From positions 12,649,001-12,713,000 of the forward strand of contig NC_071336.1 of the NCBI RefSeq assembly GCF_027744825.2: 64,000 nucleotides of DNA, given 5' to 3'. Below, piece after piece: positions 50,704-60,677 of the stretch (position 1 is the first letter of the stretch; each line of letters starts with the position of its first letter). The position numbers and the translations under genes are program-made. This stretch comes from Synchiropus splendidus. Its lineage: Eukaryota; Chordata; Actinopteri; Syngnathiformes; Callionymidae. The notes beneath the pieces are model-generated. The model made no database searches. It was not told where the DNA came from and was given only the letters and a program-made list of their open reading frames with translations.

Positions 50704-51589
50704 TTCAGAATCAGAATCAGAATCAAATTTATTGCCATGGTCAGGGGTCCACTAACTAGGAAAGTGCTGACAAAAATGTTTAAAAAAATTATATCATTTT
50801 TTTAAATAAAATTAAATAAATAGAATAACAACAAGGCTGTTCACGAATTCAACAGTCTGACTTGCCGAGGGGAAGAAGCTGTTCCTGTGACGGGAGGTTC
50901 TGGTCTGGATGGACCGTAGCCTCCTGCCAGAGGGAAGAGGAACAAACAGTCCATGTCCAGGGTGAGAAGGGTCGGCTCTGATCCGACCTGCACGTCTCTG
51001 GGTCCTAGAGGCATACAGGTCCTGAAGAGGTGGCAGGCTGCCACCGATCACCTTCTCAGCAGAACGTACAATGCGCTGCAGTCTGCACTTGTCCCTGGAG
51101 GTGGTTCCTAGGTAGCAGAAGGAGTCCACAATAGGAATAGGTAAACCAGCCAACATGAGAGGGGACATAGAAACTGTTACTCTCCTGAAGTCTATGACCG
51201 TCTCCACTGTCTTCTGGGCGTTGAGCTCCTGGTTGTTGTGGCTGCACCAGGACACCGGCCGCTTCACCTCCCTCCTGTAAGCCGACTCATCTCCATCTGA
51301 GATGAGCCCGATGATGGTGGTGTCATCCGTAAACTTGATCAGCTTTACGGACCCGTGGCTGGAGGTGCAGCAGTTAGTGTACAGAGTGAAGAGCCATGGA
51401 GAGAGAACACAGCTCTGAGGAGTGTCGGAGACAGTCGTCCTGAGCTGCACACGCTGACTCGTGTTGATCAGGAAGTCTGTAATCCATCTACTACCTAGCT
51501 GAAGTCTACAAACAGGATCCTGGCATAGGTTCCTGGGCAGTCCAGATGCTCCAGAACGAAATGAAGGACAAGGTTCACTGCATAAACAG
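50704..51589 (-). pseudogene. L2/CR1-like LINE, 5'-truncated, with RT motif and 3' tail
   Basis: On the minus strand the sequence encodes the second half of a non-LTR reverse transcriptase and its tail. LGSRWITDFLINTSQRVQL is followed by QSCVLSPWLFTLYTNCC. Then comes KFTDDTTIIGLISDGDESAY, where the usual FADD catalytic motif reads FTDD (51322-51333), and later HPGHGLFVPLPSGRRLRS. The 3' end carries an ATTCTG-type tail (about 50703-50725, seen as CAGAAT repeats on the plus strand). The 5' end stops at a family A element. FTDD keeps both aspartates but changes the Ala; with the missing N-terminus, the copy should be inactive. Confidence 0.85.
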
Positions 51590-51724
51590 AGACCACTAGA
51601 TGGCACTCTCTGGTCTTTGGATTTGAACAACCAAATGAAATGAAAACGCTCATCACCAAGAGCGCCACCGACTGTGCTCTGAAAATGAGGACACTGTTTC
51701 ATGAAGCCTCACCAGCCCATCACT
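51590..51724. mobile_element. Short TIR element, family A, copy 6 (one end missing)
   Basis: It starts abruptly at GACCACTAGATGGCACTCTC, against the LINE 5' end, and runs to the right terminus CATGAAGCCTCACCAGCCCA. The left terminus is lost and is not found on the far side of the LINE. Its antisense strand supplies the first 38 or so codons of a 296-codon frame that continues into the LINE. Confidence 0.75.
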
Positions 51725-51861
51725 GGCTACTCATACTGTGTCATCCAAGAGTTTATTGTAGTAAAATAAATACTATATAAAACTATGACATTGAAGCTGT
51801 GATTCTCGTGGCACTGCAAGAGTCAGAGTTAGATTGGTTCAACAATGAGCAGCGGCATTTC

Positions 51862-52002
51862 TGTAGGTGGCGCTCTCCGTTTGAAAACGATTCTAGGTTT
51901 CCGTAAAATGGTTCAATGTCAAAGATTTTGAGCGGAGAGTGCCATCTAGTGGGCTGTTAAACTGATGACACTGCTTCATGAAGCCTCTTCAGCCCACCAC
52001 TA
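51862..52002. mobile_element. Short TIR element, family A, copy 7 (left end missing)
   Basis: The interior GTAGGTGGCGCTCTCCGTTTG and AGCGGAGAGTGCCATCTAGT blocks are present, with the right terminus ATGAAGCCTCTTCAGCCCAC. The left terminus is absent. It lies only 137 bp from copy 6, in the same orientation. Confidence 0.72.
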
Positions 52003-54320
52003 GTCATTCACACTTTGGACAGAAATATTCCATAAAAAAGTAATACCTGTGGAATTATTGAAATCACAGTAAAGACGCACAAAAGTGTGGATCAACTCGT
52101 CTGTTCTGCAGATATGTTTACAGAAAACCACCTAAAACAACCTTCGCCACCTTCAGCCACAGAATGTTTTCAGGAATGCACAGATCAATCTTTCTTCACC
52201 AACTTTCTGGTGAGGCAAAGGATCCGTGATGAAGGTTTAAATTGACTTTTCAGCCTCTGAAAGAATTATTTTCCTGCATGAGTCATCGCTAATTAGCGAG
52301 AGGCAAAACAAAGTGAAGGATCAGTGGAGGCTACAAAAGGAAGCTGCGCTTCTGTGTGTGGAGAACCGTGACCCTCCGGGCTCCGCCAGCATCTCCCACC
52401 AGAGTTAGAGGCGTTATCACCATCTCTTCTTGGAGAGTTTGTTATTGACCACAGGCAGCTCAGCAGAAGGCTCTTACTTATTATCGTCACAGCAGTGGAA
52501 GTTCATGGTCCAACGTACGGCGCTCAGTTTCATCTTTCTCAAACTTTGTTTGTCCAGCCTGCGTTGGTGTGCAGGGTTTATTATGATGGTGTGTCCGAGA
52601 AAGGGAGGCGGATGAAACGCCTAAATTGTTGCAGTGATGAAACGGGGGCTTTGAGTTTGTGTCTATTTGCGAGCTTTTTCATGTCTGAGCGGGAGGTAAT
52701 TGACTTATTTGCACATCTGGGAGAAGCTGTATAACCACCACAACAATGACTGATCCTCTCTTTTACAAGACAGAGCTGGTGGAGCTGCAATGGACAGATG
52801 TGACCAACGGATATGAATATTTCATCATCAGCACGTACTGTTTGACTGTTCAGACACTGAAGCGTACTTTTACAATTTCATTTTTTTAAGCAGAGCACCA
52901 CATTTGCTGTAAAACCAAAGGTTTGTTATTGAAAACAGACTGCTCTTGTAAAAACCAACGTCTCAGACAGACTTCAATTAATAAGTTAGACACATTCAAC
53001 ACGGCCTCACACTTTTCTTAACACATTACCACAACAAAAATATTTAAGAGAACTGCTTTTGAACCTTAGATTGTAAGGTCCCTGAGTGTGAGAATGTCTC
53101 TTCACATGCTTTGTAGCAACTAAAATGTGGATGGCGTGGTGCAGACAGCAGGGGATGGGTCTCCAAAAATGTTTCAAACAGGGTCAGATATGACAAGGGG
53201 AATGTGTGGGTGGCCGACTGTTTCCCTTGACATTTTTTGAACCTCATAAGAGAACCGCTACTGAACGGCTGAAATGAAAGTTTCCTTACAAATAAAACTG
53301 TTTCCATGTACCAGTGTAGCAGAGCTGCATAAGTCCACACCAAAATACTTCTGAAGGAAAAAGAGTGGCAGGGGAGGAAGGTGATATTTCATTAGTGCAT
53401 AAACAAGGAACATAAAGAAAAGAAAAGTTTTTCGAGAGAGTTTGTGGCAATGCAGTTTAAAATCTGATCAAGGGTCGCGCACGCCCCCAGATCTGGACCT
53501 GCCTTTGTGCTGGATTTTGATGCCTCACAGTAGATAAAGAAATCATTTTAGACGGCACATTTACAATGCTAATACGTCTCCAGAGACGTGCTTCCACCGA
53601 CCCCCTTTCATATCAGGCTTCTTTGTCTCCGGAGCTCCTCTGATAACACAATCTTTGATACCAAACTGGCAACGATAGTAAATGTAAACCGCCTGAATCG
53701 TTTACCTTTGTTTCACAAACACTTGATAGGAAGCATCTGGCTGAAGCGTCTGCAGCAGCAGTGATACAGATAAGACCAACCTGTGGTGCGTCGGAGTCCC
53801 CGCAGATATGTCGAGGAATTTAGGTCACAGCAGGTTTGTATCCTGGCTCGCGGTGCTGATAACACTTTGCTTCTGTAAAGTTTCTGTACACATCACTTCA
53901 TGTTTTGGACCAGTGTTTATTGAGGTTGGAGCACACTCTGGACATCACCTTCAGTCTTGACTGATAAACGGTATTCAGCGCCGTCAGGAGGAACCTAACT
54001 AGATGTTGGAGTGAAGACAGAGTAGCTCCACTTCAAGTCTCTGGTGAATGGCTAAATACCTGAGGGTCCAACCACCGGCATCTTCCTCTCGTGATGATCC
54101 AAAGCTCATGAGGTCCAAGACAGGGGAAAGTGGCATTGCTTTTGACACTCTCTTTCACTGCGCCTTCACTTTGTGAAAATTCAATCGATTGAGAAACTAG
54201 CAGCAATGCCTTGCTCCAAATGTCACAACTCCAGCAGACACAGGCCACATCACCTGAAGACATGCCGACCATCCTCTCGCTCACCAACCGGAATATTAGC
54301 CACACCCATGAAATTTAAGA
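52003..54320. other. Unassigned non-coding stretch
   Basis: No gene recognised. Frames of 60-99 codons are scattered on both strands without motifs. Confidence 0.5.
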
Positions 54321-55182
54321 AGGAAAATAGATCTTTTCTTACATAAGCCGCACCGGTCTATATAAGCTGCGGGTGCTGTCTGTGCCACAGAAAATGCATA
54401 AGGATCACTAGTGATCGTCCAATTCTAGTTTTGAAACCGGGGTCCAGCATGATGAGACTGACTCATGCAACAACCTCGGCAATGTTCTGAACTTGAATCA
54501 TGAACTCCTCCCATTTACATTTAAAGTGTTCAGAAAGCGCTGTTTTCACCCTCCAGTAGTTCGTCTCTGTTGGCAGAGCTGCGGACACGCTGGCGAAAAC
54601 AGCGCAATTTGAGCGCTTTAAAGGTAAATAAAACGCCCGTGATGTCATCGGTTTGATGTGGGGATGATGCTCAGCATTGTTGCCAGCATGACGCTCTTTA
54701 GACTGTAAAAATGAGGGACGCTCCGAGAGACAGGAAGCAGCTTTTATGAAAGTTCCCACTCCAGACGTTTGCTAAACTTTCACACACACACAAAACAGCA
54801 GCAGATGTGCTCGATTCTGTCTTTAAACGACACCTGAGGAGGGCTGGTTAGCGTTCCGAATGTCACGCTCAGACTTTACGTGACAGACTGAAAAAGACCT
54901 CGGCAGTAGACATGCTGTTGCCAAGTGATCGGCGAGTCGGCAGGGAGGGAAGGAGGACCGGACGCATCACAAACCGTGGGCAGTGCTTCATCAGAGTGCT
55001 GGCTGTCACATGTGATTGGCATTGACAGGTGGTGATCGGCATTCACAGATGATATCAGACTTTTATAATGTGGTTGACCGATTGGAGCATCTCTAGCAAA
55101 AATCCATATATTAGCTGCATCGTTGTATAAGCCACAGGGTTCAGACCGCGAGACAAAGGTAGCGGCTTCTAGTCCATAAAAT
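54321..55182. mobile_element. Composite of nested DNA-element ends
   Basis: Two outer blocks carry one family's vocabulary: ACATAAGCCGCACCGGTC on the left (about 54339-54356), and GTATAAGCCACAGGGTTC with GTAGCGGCTTCTAGTCC on the right (55124-55174). Just inside the right block a hAT-like end reads, on the minus strand, CTAGAGATGCTCCAATCGGT (55077-55096). This suggests a hAT-like element inserted into, or beside, a TIR element of the kind that spells TATAAGCCGC. The middle 600 bp is not assigned; a 98-codon minus frame there has no motif. Confidence 0.45.
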
Positions 55183-55755
55183 GCAGCAGCAGGGGTGTGA
55201 GCTGCTTGACAAGCGTTTTGGTTATTCTAGATCTGACAATCAAACGTCTGACAAGAAAGGTCTCCTCCAGCCTCTGCTGTTTGCTAATCCGCCCCGTAAT
55301 CCAAAATGATGGCCGACGCGACTGAACTAGAAAAGTCTCCTGCTGTCAGATTGTGATCTCTGACAGTAAATCTTCACCAAAGCGCCGGCTAGAAAGAGCC
55401 GGAGTCGCTGTGATCCGCGGAGGAGAACAAAGGGTTCCAGTCAGGGGTTTGGACCGGCCTGGGATTACTGGGAGAGTAAAGCAGCTGCTGTGTCACTTCC
55501 ACTTTCATTATGTGTCTGCTTAGTCATCAGAGGTTTAATCCTGGGATGAAGGAGCAGCATCAGGAAAGTGTTTAGCAACACTTAAAAGCCAGATGGACGC
55601 CTCGTGTCTGCAGAGGCCAACCAGGACTGATGCAGCGCTCGCTTGCTTTTCTTTGGCATCAAATCCCATTGTCAAATTGTTCCGACTCACTGATCCTTTT
55701 CTCAGTTGTAGCTGATGGACTGTTCTGACGTATGCAATCGTGTCGTCTGAACTTA
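55183..55755. other. Unassigned non-coding stretch
   Basis: A 117-codon minus frame (55535-55888) runs out of the neighbouring Tc1 inverted repeat and has no motif. Nothing else recognised. Confidence 0.45.
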
Positions 55756-57044
55756 CAGCGGTATGAAAAAGTATCTGAACCTTTTGGAATTTGTCACATT
55801 TCTGCATAAAATCACCAACAAATGTGATCTGATCTTTGTCAAAATCACACAGATGAAAAAACACAGTGTCTGCTTTAACTAAAACCACCCAAACATTTAT
55901 AGGTTTTCATATTGTAATGATTATAGCATGCAAAACAGACGGGGGAGGAATAAGTAACTGCACGTCGATCAGGACTAATCTTGGCCCATTCTTCTTTACA
56001 AAACTGCTGCAGTTCAGTCAGATTCCTGGGATGTGTGGCATGAATCGTTGTCTTGAGGTCATGCCACAGCATCTCAACGGGGTTCAAGTCTGGACTTGGC
56101 CACTCCACAACGTGTATTTTGTTCTCCTGAAACCATTCTGAAGTTGATTTACTTCTGTGTTTTGGATCATTGTCTTGTTGCAGCATCCATCCTCTTTTTT
56201 GCTTCAACTGTCTGACAGACAGCCTCAGGTTTTCCTGCAAAACATCCAGATAAACTTTTGAATTCATTTTTCCATTAATGATTTTAGGCCCAAACCATGA
56301 TGGTGACGATGAGGTGTTTATGTTTATGGTGAGCTGTTCCATTTTTCCTCCACACATGACGTTGTGTGTTCCACTTTGGTTTCATCAGTCCACAAAATGT
56401 TTTGCCAAAACTTCTGTGGAGTGTCCAAGTGCCTTTTTGCAAACATTAAATGAGCAACAATGTTTTATTTAGACAGCAGTGGCTTCCTCTGTGGAGTCCT
56501 CCCATGAACACCATTCTTGGCCATTGTTTTACATACAGTTGATGTGTGCACAGAGACATTGGACTGTGCCAGTGATTTCTGTAAGTCTTTAGCAGACACT
56601 CCAGGCTTCTTTTTTACCTATTCTGCGCTGAACTCTTGGCGCCATCTTTGGTGGACGGCCACTCCTTGGGAGAGAAGCAACAGTGACAGACTCTCTCCAT
56701 TTGTAGACAACTTCTCTGACTGTCGATGGATGAACATCCAGACCTTTAGAGATGGTTTTGTATCTTTTCCCAGCTTTATACAAATAAACAATTCTCGATC
56801 GCAGGTCTTCAGGCAGCTCTTTTGAGCGAACCATGGTGCACATCAGACAATGCTTCTCATGAAGACAATTCTTACCAGGTGTGTGTTTTATAGTGGGCAG
56901 GGCAGCTTTAAGCCACTCATCAGTCACACACTTGACTTAAATTGTTTGGTAAAAATTGGTTTCAATTGCTCTTTAAGTCTCCTTAGGCAGAGGGTTCAGT
57001 TACTTATTCCTCCCCCTTCTGTCATTGTTTGCATGCTACCACTG
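55756..57044 (-). mobile_element. Tc1-like DNA transposon, different family from the 8.5 kb copy
   Basis: The left arm starts CAGCGGTATGAAAAAGTATC just after TA (55754-55755) and extends about 210 bp to AGGAATAAGTAACTG. The right end reads GCATGCTACCACTG and is followed by TA (57045-57046). On the right, the tip and the inner part of the arm are present, but about 165 bp between them are missing. A broken transposase lies between the arms on the minus strand. Total length is about 1.29 kb. Confidence 0.9.
55950..56834 (-). pseudogene. Tc1-like transposase, inactivated (second family)
   Basis: The start at 56834 (MVRSKELPEDLR) is the usual N-terminus of this fish family. The first helix-turn-helix is KTISKGLDVHPSTVREVV, followed by the GRPPK linker. 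The frame breaks after about 80 residues (RVQRRIGKKE) and the second DNA-binding region is largely lost. The first catalytic Asp survives in TDETK (56384-56386), with a deletion and frameshift just after KVE. The second is in QQDNDPKH (56172-56174) and the third in SPDLNPVEMLW (56073-56075). Only 32 residues separate the last two, because two residues are deleted in the EWPS-PDLNP region, against 34 in an intact enzyme. The C-terminus runs into the inverted repeat. Confidence 0.9.
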
Positions 57045-58349
57045 TAATTTCCAGATACCACTGCAAGCCTCGAATTTAAAAAAATGATTGACAGCATCAG
57101 TCATTCTTAATCTGAAACGGCTGCCCTTTATTTAGTTTGGTTTAATAAGTCACTGAACATGGACCACTCTGATCACAGAGGAAAATATGGTTTGGAACAG
57201 ATAAGAGCTCGCTGAGATCTTTCCTACACAAACAAAGAGAACAGACAAAAGTACAGAGTACCATGCAGTAGAAGCAGTAAAACTGCAGGGTTCCAGTTGT
57301 GACTGCTTATCTTCTGGATACAGCAGAGAGCCAGTTGCACACTGGGACAGATCTGTTTCACCATTTGAGTTTTTGAATATTAACTTGATAAACAATTCAT
57401 CATACACTGTACTCACTTTAATTCTGTGCAAAATAATTGTACCCCGATGGGAAAGAAATATTATACACACTTCACTGCATAGTGTACAAGTCCAGTGAAT
57501 TTGATACCACTTCTTCACCTATTTTCGAGTGGACTTTTGCCTCCAATGGTGACAGAGAAGTCACATAGGTTCAAATAGAGTAAAATGTTGCGTAACATTC
57601 CAAGAGAGTGGTTGAAGTAAGGCCAAAACATTGGATGTTTCATATTTTAAACTACTCAGAGTAGCCACTGTTTTCTTGGTTGGCAGCGCTGCAAATGCGT
57701 GGCCTTCTTATTGACCTTCATGATGTAGTGTTTTGGCAAAACATTTGGCTGTTTTGAAGAATCTAAAATATTAAACATAAATAAAATGTTTTGAGTGTTT
57801 TCTAGATACTTTTATGTCTTCATTCATAATTTTGATGCTTTTCAGTGAGAATCTACAATGTATTTACACTGTCATAAAAATAAAGAAAATTGAATTCAAA
57901 GACTTTGACTTGCTTTTAACTTTGAAACATAAACAAGCTGAAGGGCACATTCAGTGCCAATGTGAGTCACAGTCCTAAGATTAGGTTCATCAGATCCACG
58001 ACCAACACGATTTGCATGACTTCAACTCATCGTCGTGAAGTCCGTTTAATTCAGTGGAGCAAAGATGAGACGCTCCAGTCTGCAGCATCGCTCACACATA
58101 TAGACCGGGGCGATGTTATTGGTGGCATGAGCCATGTAAAAAAAAATTTTAAAATGTCAAATAAATCGCGCACACATTTCTATCTACGGCGCCTGAAATT
58201 TCGAGGAGGACCATGGTAAAATGTATGAATTTAAAAAATACAATCACAAGAGACATACACCGAACACAAACCAGCAGTCTTGTAACAGACAGGGATGTGC
58301 TTTAACCGCTATACTTCTGCTCAGTCACATGAGCAACTGTACATATTTG
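57045..58349. other. Unassigned non-coding stretch
   Basis: The 122-codon minus frame at 57150-57518 has no motif. No gene or repeat recognised. Confidence 0.48.
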
Positions 58350-58421
58350 TAGGATGTGGCTCTTTTCAGCAACACAGTAAAACAATGTGGCTCTTAGCCT
58401 CTGACTGGTTGGCCACCCCTG
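58350..58421 (-). mobile_element. hAT-like element, one terminus
   Basis: Read on the minus strand the end is CAGGGGTGGCCAACCAGTCA, followed by AGAGGCTAAGAGCCACATTG. The GGCTCTT/GAGCCACAT vocabulary is typical of hAT (Charlie-like) ends. The partner end was not identified. Confidence 0.5.
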
Positions 58422-58623
58422 GTCTAAACTTTTGGCCTGTACTGTAAGTGCACGAAGGAAGTAAGAACATTATGACCATCGTCCCCACCACCTGTCAAAA
58501 GTCAGTTTTTCCAATTGATCTTGTCCCCTCCACTTTTCCAAACTGACGACTAGGAGGGTGGATGCAAAAATCGAGGCAGTTGACATGAGTCTGAAGAAAC
58601 ACAAATCGAGGACAGAGAGAGCA

Positions 58624-58629
<6 letters not shown>

Positions 58630-58659
<30 letters not shown>
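58630..58659. repeat. CT dinucleotide microsatellite
   Basis: About 15 uninterrupted CT units, abutting a LINE fragment on its right. Confidence 0.95.
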
Positions 58660-58662
<3 letters not shown>

Positions 58663-58669
58663 ACTTCCT

Positions 58670-58835
58670 GGTCCGCACAAACCTCCTCCAGCTCTTCCCG
58701 GGGGATCCCGAGGCGTTCCCAGGCCAGACCAGAGACATAATCTCTCCAGCGAGTCCTGGGTCTTCCCCGGGGTCTCCTCCCGGTAGGACATGCCCGGAAC
58801 ACCTCCCCAGGGAGGCGTCCAGGGGGCATCCGGAT
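58670..58835 (-). pseudogene. Non-LTR retrotransposon ORF2 C-terminal scrap
   Basis: The minus strand reads RMPPGRLPGEVFRACPTGRR, then RGRPRTRWRDYVSGLAW, then ERLGIPREELEEV. I recognise this as the basic tail found after the reverse transcriptase of a widespread fish LINE. The clade (RTE-like or another) is not certain from 55 residues. The frame is open but ends in a CT microsatellite read as Arg-Glu repeats. No catalytic part is present. Confidence 0.7.
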
Positions 58836-59576
58836 CATACAAACTCCACACTCACAATTGCCCAGAGGTCAGACCTTTGACCTTGGTGCTGTGAAGCCAA
58901 CAAAAAAAGAGAAAGAAAGAAAATGTTGCATCTTCCTGTAAGAGCTAGTGTATTGGTAAGAGCTCATGAGGACAGTGACTTAAGATGACTTCACTGGTGT
59001 GCAGTGAAAACATGGCGATGTTTGCGGTCAGCATTGCCCATGCCACCGCAGTATATATATATATAAGGTGTGTGAGTGAGTGTGTGAATCTTCAACATCT
59101 TTCATCATTATTTGCAAATGAAGAGGCTCAGACTTGAGCTTATTAGATCATTTCAGAACCTTGTTAGCCTCGGCGACTGATCTAATTTAAGCGTCATAAT
59201 TAACAAGTACTATCAGTTTAATGAAATCTGAAAGAGATGGTTTTTCATTTCAAAAAGTCTCTGATGACAAAGAAGAATGTGAAATGCAGGAGAGGTCTTC
59301 TGATGCATGAGCCGCAGTCAAAGAATAAATGCAGCATTTCAAACTCAATTCATCATCACCTGGCAGCCCATGAATCTTCTGTGCACGTATCCCAACTCTT
59401 TTTCGGCTCCTCTGCATTGGACAGGGTTTATTTAAGAATGATGTGCCATGAATTATATTGAAGCTGTTTTCTCAGCTCTTGCTGAAGAGGCACAGTCTGC
59501 TGCTCCCTGGCTTTTAGGAAGCAATGTTGATGTTAGCATGTTGTCATTCAGATAAACCGCAGATCAGTGGTCGTGT
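58836..59576. other. Unassigned non-coding stretch
   Basis: Contains a short TA run (about 59050-59063). Nothing else recognised. Confidence 0.48.
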
Positions 59577-59790
59577 ACATGGGGTCTCATTTACAAAGCA
59601 GTGCATAGATGCGCACGCTACCGTTGCCATATGCAGGAAACATATGACGTCCCGTTTCAGTTTAGAAATCTCAACCTATTCGAAAGGGGGCGTACAGATG
59701 AACATGCGTCTCAAACATTCTGCCCATATAAGGTCAGCAGTGAGGTGGATTCATGTGGTGAGGGAGGCACCCGAAGAAGGTAGTTTTGTG
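59577..59790. mobile_element. Possible truncated TIR element end
   Basis: GGGGTCTCATTTACAAAGCA followed by GATGCGCACGC has the look of a Harbinger-like terminus found in many fish. A TATA-like CCCATATAAGG lies near 59722. No matching opposite terminus is found, so the extent is a guess. Confidence 0.25.
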
Positions 59791-60265
59791 ATCTTGTTTG
59801 AAAGTAAAACATACGTTGAGATGCCATACACCATAATATACTTTATTGAAAGTCAAGAAATGGCTTTGTGCTCTGTCAGTAATCTGATTATAAGATGTGG
59901 TGTTATGTCTTTCCTGTGCGAGTTCTGTTTTTTCCCATTCCACTGCATTTGATGAACAAGGTAAATATTCATTTGGCCACTTCAGGCTCACCTTGCATCA
60001 AAGAACAAGTTCGGATTCACAGTGGAGGGAACTCATTTTACCCACCATCTTGTTGTTTTGCTCAGAGCACAAGGCTTGTGAACATGGGTTGGTAAATTCA
60101 AACGCTTTGTCTTTACTAAAACAGACTGATGCAGAGGCCACACCATGGATGATGCTGCTCATGCTTTATCCTTAGGACCCATGTAAAACTACCTCACACA
60201 GGGCGGGCACTCGATTGAGGAAGAGGAATACCACCCTATTCTGACTCAGAACCCTAGTCTCTAAC
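59791..60265. other. Unassigned non-coding stretch
   Basis: Overlapping frames of 66-92 codons on both strands; no motif. Confidence 0.45.
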
Positions 60266-60268
60266 TTA

Positions 60269-60677
60269 AGGCCCATTTATGATCCCTTTACGGACAAAAA
60301 TGTTCCCGTCCATTTCAAACAATGTTACCGTCACTGAACACACGCTTCGAAGGGTTCTTTACTGTGATGTTGCTGGTCACCAATATATCCACCAGGGGGA
60401 GCAGCCCAGACTGTAAAGTTTATGTCGACAACAAACTCCAAAAGAAAACGTGGCGACTGTAGAAGAAGTGTTGATATACACTACTTGCAGAAAGGACGAA
60501 ACGGAGTCAGAGTTGTAGGAGGTGGTGGTCGGTGAGGCCATTAAATCTCTCATGAATGGAGGACGGAGAATTCCCACCATTGTTATCTGGAAACGTGCAG
60601 AAATGCAGATGCAACGCATGGACAGAAGGCTCCGTCCGGATCCGGATCCGTGCGTAGCGTTGAGCATAAATGAGCCT
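60269..60677. mobile_element. Non-autonomous TIR element, family B, copy 2, TTAA-flanked
   Basis: The left end is AGGCCCATTTATGATCCC and the right end, in reverse complement, is AGGCTCATTTATGCTCAACG. TTAA overlaps or abuts both edges (60266-60269 and 60677-60680). The interior matches the 11.18-11.68 kb element, including ATATATCCACCAGGGGGAGC and GGAAACGTGCAGAAAT, but about 100 bp is missing relative to it. The flanking TTAA could mean a TTAA-targeting superfamily, or a TTA/TAA target of PIF/Harbinger type. Confidence 0.72.

Noticed and set aside
58629..58740. Frames with Ser-Leu or Arg-Glu runs near the CT microsatellite
   Set aside because: They are translations of the CT repeat and of LINE antisense.
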